A DNA stretch of 38,375 nucleotides, from NCBI GenBank assembly GCA_016795035.1, contig JAEUIT010000060.1, positions 1 to 38,375 of the forward strand, in the 5' to 3' direction. The notes under the pieces were generated by a model. That model did no database searches. It worked only from the letters and a program-made list of their open reading frames with translations, and was not told the origin of the DNA. The DNA comes from Phycisphaerae bacterium (GTDB lineage Bacteria > Planctomycetota > Phycisphaerae > Phycisphaerales > SM1A02). The position numbers and the translations under genes are program-made. Positions 7,596 to 14,809 of the stretch are shown here, piece after piece. Every line of letters starts with the position of its first letter. Position 1 is the first letter of the stretch.

Positions 7596-7898
7596 TTACG
7601 ACTCAACCTTCGAGTCGGCCTTCGTTTCGATACGGCGGGATTCGTTCACGCCAGACTGGTCGGTGACCTGCGCCCGGCTGCGGTTCGAACGCTCGTCGCC
7701 CGCGGTGTCGATCTCGTCCTTCACGCCCTTCAGCCCCTTCTTGAACTCGACGATCCCCTGGCCGAGCGACTTGCCGACCTCGGGCAGGCGGCGTCCGAAG
7801 AGCAGGAGCCCGATGAAGAGGATGACGATGAGTTCGGTGCCCTGCGGCAATCCGAAGATTGCGAGGACGGGCTGCGAGTTCGTGAGGAGGTCGGGCAT
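7596..7898 (-). CDS. tatA: Sec-independent protein translocase subunit TatA/TatE
   Basis: This 100-aa protein is the pore-forming subunit of the twin-arginine translocation system in the inner membrane. It has a single transmembrane helix at about residues 19-35 (GTELIVILFIGLLLFG), the conserved hinge FGRRLPEVGKSLGQGI, and an amphipathic helix EFKKGLKGVKDEID, followed by a polar tail. The ATG at 7896-7898 is the natural start; the longer upstream frame is Arg/Pro-rich and lacks family features. tatC is not in the window. The amidohydrolase at 24958-26892 has a twin-arginine signal and would be a client. Confidence 0.92.
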   Translation of the reverse strand: MPDLLTNSQPVLAIFGLPQGTELIVILFIGLLLFGRRLPEVGKSLGQGIVEFKKGLKGVKDEIDTAGDERSNRSRAQVTDQSGVNESRRIETKADSKVES

Positions 7899-7947
7899 CG
7901 GGGAGGAGTCCTTGCCGGCGACGGGGAACCCGCCGTCGAAGCCGCCG

Positions 7948-7953
7948 AGTATA
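7948..7953 (-). promoter_or_regulatory. Candidate -10 element for tatA
   Basis: The minus strand reads TATACT from 7953 to 7948, which would start transcription near 7941 and give tatA a leader of about 43 nt. I see no good -35 box, so this rests on one hexamer. The rest of 7899-8156 shows no other feature apart from the mltA ribosome site. Confidence 0.35.
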
Positions 7954-8156
7954 GAGTCCGCCGCCGCACGACGGGTCGGCGCATCTGCGACACCGCGCGT
8001 TTTCAGGGGAGAAACACGCGACTTTGCCGACCGTAATGGGTCCCGTTCGCGACGGGGCCGTGGTGCCGTTGGCGATGCGTGAAGGCCGCCGGTACCGTTT
8101 TCGCTTCGACCCACGCCACAGCGCCCCCTCGGCGCTTCCAAGGAAGGATCCGCCCA

Positions 8157-9500
8157 ATGCCCCCCTCGACTCTCGATCGACGGGCGGTCGGCTCGCAGGA
8201 TGCGATGCGCCGAAGCCGCCTAGGTCTCTTCTCCGTCGTCGCCCTCTCGGCCTTCGTCGGTCTCCTTTCGTCGACGCTCGTCGGCTGCAAGTCGCCGCCG
8301 AAAGAGGAGCCCGTCACGGTGAAGGAGGATCCGTGGAAGGAGACCACCGGTCCCGCGCTCGTGAAGCTCGGGCCGAACGATCCGCGGCCCGATCTCGCCG
8401 CCGCGTTCAACTCGCGCGACCTCTATCTCACCCGCGCGTGCGATGAGAGCGTGAAGTGGTTCCAGGCGCCATCGAGCAAGCAGTTCTTCCCGTTCTACAA
8501 CCAGTCGACGACCGACGTCGTCGCGTCGTACGACCAGGCCGCGGCGAGCGTCGTCGCATTCCGCGAGGTGCTAACAACGTCGCAGTCAGGAGACGAGTTC
8601 GCGAGCAAGGTCGACCAGATGTTCGACATCTGGCAGTCGGTCGGCTACGACGCCGATCGTCACGTGCTCTTCACCGGCTACTTCTCGCCGGAGTTCAAGG
8701 GCAGCCGCACGAAGACCGCGCAGTTCCAATTCCCGCTCTACAAGCGCCCGGCCGATCTCGTCACCGATCCGCTCACCGGCGAGCCGAAGGGCCGCAAGAT
8801 GCCGGACGGGTCGTTGCAGCCGTGGCCGACGCGCGCGGAGATCGAAGAGAGCCAGATGTTCGCGGGCTCGGAACTCGTGTGGGTCGAGAGCGAGTTCGAC
8901 GCGTACATCATCCACGTCAACGGCAGCGCGAAGATCTACATGCCGGACAACACCGTGCTGTACGTGGGCTACGCGGGCAAGACCGATCGTCCGTACTCGG
9001 GCCTCGGCAAGGCAATGATGGACGCAGGGCTCATCCCCAAGGAGAAGCTCTCGCTCACGTCGATCCGCGAGTACTACAAGAAGGATCCGGCGAAGGTCGA
9101 GGAGCTCATGCGCCGCAACGAGAGCTATGTCTTCTTCACCGACTACCCGAGCGATCGTTGGCCTGCGGGCTCGCTCGGCGTGAAGGTGAACGAGAAGGCG
9201 TCGCTCGCGACCGACAAGAAGATCTTCCCGCGCGGCGGGGTCGTGATGGTCGACACGATGACGCCGTCCTTCAGCGGCGAGAAGGTCGAGTTCAAGCGCT
9301 TCCTTCTCGATCAGGACACCGGTGGCGCGATTCGCGCGGCCGGTCGCGCCGACATCTACATGGGTTCGGGCTCGGCCGCGGAGCTTCTCGCCGGTGGCCA
9401 GTTCAACGACGGGACCCTCTACTACTTCATCCTGAAGCCCGAGTACGTCTCGCAGTATCCGCTTCCCGCGAAGCCCGCGACGAAGCGGCCTGCCGCCTAA
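8157..9500 (+). CDS. mltA: Membrane-bound lytic murein transglycosylase A (MltA family), lipoprotein
   Basis: This 447-aa outer-membrane-type lipoprotein cleaves peptidoglycan glycan strands, forming 1,6-anhydro-muropeptides. A signal peptide (RRSRLGLFSVVALSAFVGLL) ends in the lipobox LVGC with Cys44. The MltA domain includes HVLFTGYFSPEFKGS and YVGYAGKTDRPYSGLG. The C-terminal 3D domain has QDTGGAIRAAGRADIYMGSG, which should contain the catalytic aspartate. The tail is Lys/Pro/Ala-rich. ATG at 8157 has AGGAAGGA about 9 nt upstream; an internal ATG at 8205 also precedes the signal peptide. The gene is relevant to the debate over peptidoglycan in planctomycetes, because it implies a remodelled cell wall. 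Confidence 0.93.
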   Translation: MPPSTLDRRAVGSQDAMRRSRLGLFSVVALSAFVGLLSSTLVGCKSPPKEEPVTVKEDPWKETTGPALVKLGPNDPRPDLAAAFNSRDLYLTRACDESVKWFQAPSSKQFFPFYNQSTTDVVASYDQAAASVVAFREVLTTSQSGDEFASKVDQMFDIWQSVGYDADRHVLFTGYFSPEFKGSRTKTAQFQFPLYKRPADLVTDPLTGEPKGRKMPDGSLQPWPTRAEIEESQMFAGSELVWVESEFDAYIIHVNGSAKIYMPDNTVLYVGYAGKTDRPYSGLGKAMMDAGLIPKEKLSLTSIREYYKKDPAKVEELMRRNESYVFFTDYPSDRWPAGSLGVKVNEKASLATDKKIFPRGGVVMVDTMTPSFSGEKVEFKRFLLDQDTGGAIRAAGRADIYMGSGSAAELLAGGQFNDGTLYYFILKPEYVSQYPLPAKPATKRPAA

Positions 9501-9521
9501 CGCCAACGTCACGCCGACCAT

Positions 9522-9566
9522 CGACGCCGACCGCGCCCGACTCCGGGCCGGTCGGCGTCGTCGTTT
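9522..9566 (+). terminator. Strong hairpin between convergent mltA and the zinc-ribbon gene
   Basis: CGACGCCGACC (9522-9532) pairs with GGTCGGCGTCG (9550-9560). The stem extends inward, with a one-base bulge, to GCCCG/CGGGC around the loop ACTC. The plus strand continues TCGTTTC, a modest T-tract. It can end mltA transcription and probably also the opposite gene, whose stop is at 9577. Confidence 0.65.
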
Positions 9567-9576
9567 CAGCCGCGCG

Positions 9577-10299
9577 TCACTCCACGTTGCCGGTGGGGCG
9601 GCGCGGGCGCCAGTTCGGATCGCGCTCGCCTTCGATCGCGATCGTGGGGGCGCTCAGCGTGCCGGCATCGTCGATCGCGAGCGGCGCGAATTGCATGGGC
9701 CACGCGCGCTCGCGCGAGTAGGCGCCGCGTGCAAGGCTCGCTTCGCGCACGAACGCCCGCTCGTCGGCGGCGATCCAGGCGAGCGCCACGCCGCAACCCG
9801 CGACGAACGAGACGGTCGCGACGATCGCGAAGAGGCGAATCGTCCGCGCGCCGAATTGCCAGGGCGGAGGCGAGTTCCGTTCCGATCCGCACTCCGCACA
9901 GCGGGTCGTGCCGGGAGCGCGCGGGTAGCCGCAGTCGGGGCACTCTCCGCGCGCGAGCCGCTTCGACGGAAGCCGATGCCGGTACCAGATCTCGGGCAGC
10001 TCGAGGAAGGGCGCGAGCCACACCATGAAGGCGCCCATGATGAGCGACACCGCGGCGCACTTGAGGAAGAGAAACGTCGACATTCCGAAGCCGCCGAGGC
10101 TTGCGCGGGCGATGCAGAAGACGACGAAAAAGTAGAAGCCAAGCCCGGCCCCGACCAGGATGCGGAAGGTGACGACCACAAGGCCGGGAGGGCGCGACGG
10201 GTCGCCGACGGCATTCGGGGCTGCGGAGATGGACGAATAGGCGTTCGTGGTGAAACTCGACGAGGACTTCGCCGTAGAGGCGTGCGGACGGCCGGGCAT
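9577..10299 (-). CDS. Zinc-ribbon membrane protein of unknown function
   Basis: This 240-aa protein has three likely transmembrane helices: VVVTFRILVGAGLGFYFFVV, FLFLKCAAVSLIMGAFMVWL, and, after the ribbon, LFAIVATVSFVAGCGVALAW. Between the second and third is a CPDCGYP...RCAECG zinc ribbon (two CxxC pairs 12 residues apart). Small membrane proteins with a CPxCGY(D/P)...RCxECG ribbon recur in Phycisphaerae-type genomes, and their role is unknown to me. The start is uncertain: ATG at 10299 has a GGAGA too close to it. Upstream ATGs at 10350 and 10437 would overlap the divergent ABC gene. Confidence 0.65.
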   Translation of the reverse strand: MPGRPHASTAKSSSSFTTNAYSSISAAPNAVGDPSRPPGLVVVTFRILVGAGLGFYFFVVFCIARASLGGFGMSTFLFLKCAAVSLIMGAFMVWLAPFLELPEIWYRHRLPSKRLARGECPDCGYPRAPGTTRCAECGSERNSPPPWQFGARTIRLFAIVATVSFVAGCGVALAWIAADERAFVREASLARGAYSRERAWPMQFAPLAIDDAGTLSAPTIAIEGERDPNWRPRRPTGNVE

Positions 10300-10337
10300 T
10301 CTCCGCGTTCGTCCGCTTCGCGCACAATCCGACTCCC

Positions 10338-11489
10338 ATGGTTGCCGCATCAACGGGCTCCGGCGAGGAGCAATCGCCAACATCTCGCGACGAATCGCCC
10401 GTCGCCCGTCCGCCGTCCGACGCCGTGCGAGGAACATCCGATCGCGATCGGTCCGACGGCTGGGCCATCGACGTGCGGCACGCGGCGAAGACCTATCGCC
10501 GCAAGATCCACGCGCTGCGTGACGTCTCGCTCCAGGTCGCCCGCGGCGAGATCTTCGGGCTTCTCGGCCCGAACGGCGCCGGCAAGAGCACGCTCGTCAA
10601 GATCCTGATGACGGTGATTCGGCCGACGGTCTGCACCGGCACGCTGCTCGGCCGTCCGATCGGGGATCGGCCGACGCTCGCACGCGTCGGCTATCTGCCC
10701 GAGCACCTTCGATTCCCTTCGTACCTCACCGGCCGACAGGCGCTCGACTACTTCGGCGCGCTGTCGAAGGTCGACGGCCGCACGCGCGCGCAGCGCATTC
10801 CTGCGTTGCTGAAGCTCGTGGGCATGACGGATTGGGCGACGCAGCCGGTCGCGAGCTACTCGAAGGGCATGCGGCAGCGACTCGGTCTCGCCGTTGCACT
10901 CGTCGCAAGCCCCGACCTCGTCGTGCTCGACGAGCCGACCGACGGCGTCGATCCGATCGGCCGCAAGGAGATCCGCGACGTCTTGCTTGCGCTGCGCGCG
11001 GAAGGCCGCACGGTCTTCGTCAACAGCCATTTGCTCGGCGAACTCGAGATGGTGTGCGACCGTGTGGCGATCATGAACAAGGGCCAAGTCGTTCGCCAAG
11101 GCACGATCCGCGGCCTGACCGACGACTCGCGGCGCTACGAGATCGTCTGCACCGGCGCCCCCACGACGCCGGAGTTCGACGCGGAACTGGCACGCCTCAA
11201 CGCGACCGTGAAACGCCGCCCGGCTGCAACGCCGAGTGCCGCGCCGCCGACCGCCGGCGTCGATCTCGCGTTGAATCCCGGTGAAACGATGATCTCGCTC
11301 GGCTCGGTCGACGCCGACGTCGCGCAACCGGTGCTCGACTTCCTGCGCACCCGCAGGATCACGGTCGTGTCGATGCGACCGATCCGTCAGTCGCTCGAAG
11401 ATCTCTTCCTCGCGACGTTGCGGGAGGCCGGGGATTCGGGCCCGGGCGCCACGATCGGTTCGTCCGCCTCCGGAAGGCAGGGGCGCTGA
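10338..11489 (+). CDS. ABC transporter ATP-binding protein (ABC-2 type)
   Basis: This 383-aa ATPase energises export by the permease encoded next to it. It has Walker A GPNGAGKS, Q-loop region VGYLPEHLRF, signature YSKGMRQRLGLA, Walker B LVVLDEPT, D-loop DGVDP and switch histidine VNSHLL. About 45 residues of polar N-terminal extension precede the domain. A C-terminal region (residues 260-383) is split by an Ala/Pro linker, as in exporters whose ATPases carry an extra regulatory domain. Substrate is unknown; the family includes drug, polysaccharide and gliding/secretion exporters. The permease starts 2 nt after the stop. No Shine-Dalgarno site precedes ATG 10338, but CACAAT, a possible -10, ends 9 nt before it. 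Confidence 0.9.
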   Translation: MVAASTGSGEEQSPTSRDESPVARPPSDAVRGTSDRDRSDGWAIDVRHAAKTYRRKIHALRDVSLQVARGEIFGLLGPNGAGKSTLVKILMTVIRPTVCTGTLLGRPIGDRPTLARVGYLPEHLRFPSYLTGRQALDYFGALSKVDGRTRAQRIPALLKLVGMTDWATQPVASYSKGMRQRLGLAVALVASPDLVVLDEPTDGVDPIGRKEIRDVLLALRAEGRTVFVNSHLLGELEMVCDRVAIMNKGQVVRQGTIRGLTDDSRRYEIVCTGAPTTPEFDAELARLNATVKRRPAATPSAAPPTAGVDLALNPGETMISLGSVDADVAQPVLDFLRTRRITVVSMRPIRQSLEDLFLATLREAGDSGPGATIGSSASGRQGR

Positions 11490-11491
11490 CC

Positions 11492-12628
11492 ATGCAATCC
11501 ATCGCTCTCCTGCAAGATTCGTGGCGACTCCTCCGGAGCCGCAAGCTCTTCTGGATCACGCTCGCGATCAACCTGCTCGTCGTCGTCCTCTACGGCTCGA
11601 TCGGGTTCACCGAGAACGGCGTGTCGATTCTCTTCGGCCTCACGAGCTTCGAAGCTCCGCGTTTCAGGCTGGGCTTGCCGCTCGCACGCGAGCTGTACCT
11701 CACGATCTTCGCGAACTTCATCGTGACGCTCTGGCTCGGCTGGATCGCGACGGCGCTTGCGATCATCTCGACGACGTCGATCTTCCCCGACTTCCTGAGC
11801 GAAGGCGCGATCGACATGGTGCTCGCGAAGCCGATCTCGCGGACGCGAGTCTTCCTCGTGAAGTATGCGGGCTCGCTCCTCTTCGTCCTCATGCAGGTCA
11901 CGACGTTCTGCGTCGGCGCGTTCCTTTGCGTCGGCTGGCGCATGGGCGAGTGGAACTGGGGACTCTTCGTCGCGATCCCGCTCATCGTCCTCTTCTTCTC
12001 GTACCTCTACTGCGTCAACGTGCTGTTAGGCGTGCTCACGCGCTCGACGATCGCCGCGCTCATCGGCACCGCGATCTTCTGGCTCGTGCTCTGGGCGACG
12101 AACTCGGCGGAGACGATCGTGCGCCAGATCGCGTATCGGCAGGACGAAGAGGCGATCGCGGCGGTCGCGCGGCGCGACGACCTCGACAAGCGCCTGAAGG
12201 AGCTCGAGGCCGCGGGCAAGACGAGAGAGACGTCGAACGAGTTCGAACGAGTGCGCGGCTCGCTCAAGACGGCACGGCAGACGGCGGACGAGGAGGCGGA
12301 GGACGCATCGCTCGGCATGCGCTGGCTCACGGGCATCGAGTGGGCGACGCTCATCCTGCCGAAGCACGCGGAGACCATCGGCCTCGTCGATCGCTGGGTC
12401 GGCAAGGACCCGGAGCGTTCGTTCTCCGAGTTGCTCCTCGGCAACGGCCCGCCGCCGCGCATGCCCGAGGAGCGGCGCGAGCAGTTCGCGATGGATCGCC
12501 GCGTCAGCGAGCGGGTCGAGGCGTCGGTGAAGTCGACGTCATCTCTTTGGATCATCGGCTCGAGCCTCGCGTTCGAGGTCGTCGTGCTCGGCGCCGCAGT
12601 GTGGCTCTTCCGGCGTAAGGACTTCTAA
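11492..12628 (+). CDS. ABC-2 type permease with an inserted coiled coil
   Basis: This 378-aa membrane partner of the preceding ATPase has one helix near the N-terminus (LFWITLAINLLVVVLYGSIG) and a cluster of four at about residues 65-210. A long charged segment at about 215-275 (rich in Arg, Glu and Ala) looks like a coiled coil, and a final helix (IIGSSLAFEVVVLGAAVWLF) ends in RRKDF. The FLSEGAIDMVLAKPISRTRVFLVKYAG segment is typical of ABC-2 membrane subunits. The soluble region between the last two helices (about 210-350) is unusually large and probably sits in the periplasm or cytoplasm as a partner-binding arm. Its stop lies 35 bp from the convergent proC stop. Confidence 0.85.
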   Translation: MQSIALLQDSWRLLRSRKLFWITLAINLLVVVLYGSIGFTENGVSILFGLTSFEAPRFRLGLPLARELYLTIFANFIVTLWLGWIATALAIISTTSIFPDFLSEGAIDMVLAKPISRTRVFLVKYAGSLLFVLMQVTTFCVGAFLCVGWRMGEWNWGLFVAIPLIVLFFSYLYCVNVLLGVLTRSTIAALIGTAIFWLVLWATNSAETIVRQIAYRQDEEAIAAVARRDDLDKRLKELEAAGKTRETSNEFERVRGSLKTARQTADEEAEDASLGMRWLTGIEWATLILPKHAETIGLVDRWVGKDPERSFSELLLGNGPPPRMPEERREQFAMDRRVSERVEASVKSTSSLWIIGSSLAFEVVVLGAAVWLFRRKDF

Positions 12629-12662
12629 GCCTCACTCGGCGTTGCAGCCGTCGAGCCGGCGC

Positions 12663-13460
12663 TCACGAGCCCAGCTCGCGCCCGCGCCGCTCCGCGGCCG
12701 CGAGCGCGTCGCGGAATGCGTCACGCAGGCCGCGATCCTGAAACACGCCGAGCGCCGCCGCCGTCGTGCCGCCCTTACTCGTCACCGCCTCGCGGAGCGC
12801 CGATGCCTCCACGTTGCCGTCGTCGAGCATGCGGGCGGCGCCGAGGAGCGTGTGCCGCACAAGGTCGCGCGCGGTGCGGCGCTCGAAGCCGAGCGCGACC
12901 GCCGCGTCCTCCCACGCCTCGGCCACGAGAAAGACGTACGCCGGACCGGAGCCGCTCGTCGCCGTGACCGCGTCGAGCATTCGCTCGTCGACGCGCACCA
13001 CGCGGCCCACGGCCGCGAAGAGGCGCTCCGCGAGCGCGGCGTCGTCGTGGGCGGCGCCCGCGCCGAGCGCGATGGCGGTGATGCCCGCGCCGATGCGGCA
13101 GGGTGTGTTCGGCATCGCCCGCACGACCGCGTGGGCGTCGCCGAGCTCGCGGCGGATCGTGCCGCTTCCGATGCCGGCCATGATCGAGATGAACACGGTG
13201 CGCCGTGGTCGCGCCCCGAGCGCGGGGGCGATAGTCGCGAACATCTGCGGTTTCACCGACAGAAGCACGTGCGTGGCGTCGCGCGCGGCGGCAAGGTCCT
13301 CGGACGTGACGCAGCCGAGCGCTGCGGCTTCGGCACGTCGAGATGCGTCCGGCTCGATAACGACGACGCGCCGCGGGTCGATCGCCCGTGCGGAAGTCGC
13401 GCCGGCGATGACGGCGGAGCCCATGTTTCCGAAGCCGATGACGGCGAGTGAGTCTTGCAT
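12663..13460 (-). CDS. proC: Pyrroline-5-carboxylate reductase
   Basis: This 265-aa cytosolic enzyme reduces 1-pyrroline-5-carboxylate to L-proline with NAD(P)H, the last step of proline synthesis. The Rossmann motif is VIGFGNMGSA near the N-terminus. The conserved LLSVKPQ, VRAMPNTPCRIGAG and the dimerisation-domain signature ATSGSGPAYVF...TSKGGTTAAAL are all present. Length is normal for the family. ATG at 13458-13460 has AGGA 6 nt upstream, better than the frame's earlier ATG at 13490. It is divergent from accA over a 91-bp gap. Confidence 0.95.
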   Translation of the reverse strand: MQDSLAVIGFGNMGSAVIAGATSARAIDPRRVVVIEPDASRRAEAAALGCVTSEDLAAARDATHVLLSVKPQMFATIAPALGARPRRTVFISIMAGIGSGTIRRELGDAHAVVRAMPNTPCRIGAGITAIALGAGAAHDDAALAERLFAAVGRVVRVDERMLDAVTATSGSGPAYVFLVAEAWEDAAVALGFERRTARDLVRHTLLGAARMLDDGNVEASALREAVTSKGGTTAAALGVFQDRGLRDAFRDALAAAERRGRELGS

Positions 13461-13539
13461 CGGAGGTCCTGCGCGACGCGCGAATCGCACGCGGCCCGAG
13501 CGAGCGCGGGCCGTTCGCGAGCGCGATCCGTCAGACCTT

Positions 13540-13545
13540 TATACT
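13540..13545 (+). promoter_or_regulatory. Candidate -10 element placing the accA start at +1
   Basis: TATACT ends 6 nt before the accA ATG at 13552 and no Shine-Dalgarno sequence lies between. Standard spacing puts the transcription start at or next to the A of ATG, so accA mRNA is probably leaderless. No clear -35 box is seen. Confidence 0.45.
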
Positions 13546-13551
13546 GCCCGC

Positions 13552-14535
13552 ATGGCTCGTCCCGGCTATAGCGCCACATACGTTCTCGACTTCGAGCAAC
13601 CGATCATCGAGATCGAGAAGCAGATCGACCACCTCGCCGACGGTGCGCAGGCGGACCGGTTCGCCAACGAGATCCGCGCGCTCGAGGAGACGCGCTCGAG
13701 CCTCCTCTCGAAGACGTACGCGTCGCTCAGCCCCTGGCAAACGGTCCGCGTTGCACGGCACCCGCATCGTCCGCAGACGAGCGACTACATCCAGCTCATG
13801 TGCCGCGACTTCTGCGAGCTGCACGGCGATCGCCGCTTTGGCGACGACCCCGCGATCATCACCGGCTTCGCCCGCATCGGCTCGATGAAGGTGATGCTCA
13901 TCGGGCACCAGAAGGGGAAGACCGTGGCCGAGAAGGTCGCGTGCCACTTCGGCTGCGCGCATCCCGAGGGCTATCGCAAGGCGCTGCTCAAGATGAAGCT
14001 CGCCGAGAAGTTCGGGCTGCCGATCGTCACGCTCGTCGACACGCCGGGCGCGTATCCGGGCGTTGGCAGCGAGCAACGCGGTCAGGCGCAGGCGATCGCG
14101 GAGAACCTCTTCGAGATGAGCCGGCTGCGCACGCCAGTCGTGAGCGTCGTCATCGGCGAAGGCGGCTCCGGCGGGGCGCTCGGCATCGCGGTCGGCGATC
14201 GCGTCGGCATGCTCGAACACGCGTGGTACTCGGTGATCAGCCCCGAGGGGTGCGCGGCGATTCTCTGGAAAGAAGCGAACGAGACGACCAACAACCGAGC
14301 CGCCGAGGCGCTCGCGCTCACCGCGCGGCGGAATCTCGAGAACGGCTTGATCGACGACGTCATCCCCGAGCCGCCCGGCGGCGCCCACCGCGATCCTCGC
14401 GGTGCCGCGGATCGGGTGCAGGCCTGGATCCTCGACCGCATTCGCGAGCTCCAGCGAATCAACCCGGAGACGCTCGTCCGCCAGCGCTACGAGAAGTTCC
14501 GGGCGATGGGCGCGCTCTCGCGCAAGATCGGCTGA
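13552..14535 (+). CDS. accA: Acetyl-CoA carboxylase carboxyltransferase subunit alpha
   Basis: This 327-aa subunit forms, with AccD, the carboxyltransferase that moves CO2 from biotin on AccB to acetyl-CoA, the first committed step of fatty acid synthesis. It shows LDFEQPIIEIEKQIDHL at the N-terminus, DYIQLMCRDFCELHGDR, HPEGYRKALLKMKLAEKF, VDTPGAYPGVGSEQRGQA and IGEGGSGGALGIAVGD. All are classic AccA blocks. Length matches the family (about 320 aa). accD is not in this window. The longer frame beginning at 12766 is an antisense shadow of proC. Confidence 0.97.
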   Translation: MARPGYSATYVLDFEQPIIEIEKQIDHLADGAQADRFANEIRALEETRSSLLSKTYASLSPWQTVRVARHPHRPQTSDYIQLMCRDFCELHGDRRFGDDPAIITGFARIGSMKVMLIGHQKGKTVAEKVACHFGCAHPEGYRKALLKMKLAEKFGLPIVTLVDTPGAYPGVGSEQRGQAQAIAENLFEMSRLRTPVVSVVIGEGGSGGALGIAVGDRVGMLEHAWYSVISPEGCAAILWKEANETTNNRAAEALALTARRNLENGLIDDVIPEPPGGAHRDPRGAADRVQAWILDRIRELQRINPETLVRQRYEKFRAMGALSRKIG

Positions 14536-14589
14536 CGGCCGGTCCGCGCGGCACCGCTTGCCACACTTCCTAGCCCCTGTCAAGGCGTT

Positions 14590-14618
14590 TTGACGGGGTA
14601 GCCGAGTTTCGATACGAT
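14590..14618 (+). promoter_or_regulatory. Sigma70-like promoter for the DksA-like gene
   Basis: TTGACG (14590-14595), a 17-bp spacer and TACGAT (14613-14618) are close to the TTGACA/TATAAT consensus and have ideal spacing. Transcription would begin near 14625, leaving a leader of about 185 nt before the favoured start codon at 14810. It is the best-looking promoter in the window. Confidence 0.65.
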
Positions 14619-14630
14619 CCCGGCCCTTTT

Positions 14631-14766
14631 ACGGTCGTCTTTTGTCGACCGTCGAAAGGACCCCGCGTTGTCGCCGGGGGCTCGCTGGGAGGACGAGCGC
14701 GTCTCGCGCCGACTCGTGAGGGTCAGTGTCCTCCTCCCTTCGCTAAGGATCCCGCGTACGGGATCC
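14631..14766 (+). promoter_or_regulatory. Structured 5' leader of the DksA-like gene
   Basis: The predicted leader holds at least three stems. ACGGTCG (14631-14637) pairs with CGACCGT (14646-14652) around a T-rich loop. CCCCG near 14661 pairs with CGGGG near 14675. GGATCCCG (14747-14754) pairs perfectly with CGGGATCC (14759-14766) around CGTA, 43 nt before the favoured start. This could set mRNA stability or translation. I recognise no riboswitch class. Confidence 0.4.
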
Positions 14767-14809
14767 CGATGGCGACCACAGATCGTTGGCGACCAGTTCG
14801 GAGCCCGCG

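Noticed and set aside
12766..13551. Long N-terminal extension of accA
   Set aside because: This part is antisense to proC, has no AccA homology, and the AccA family begins at the ATG at 13552.
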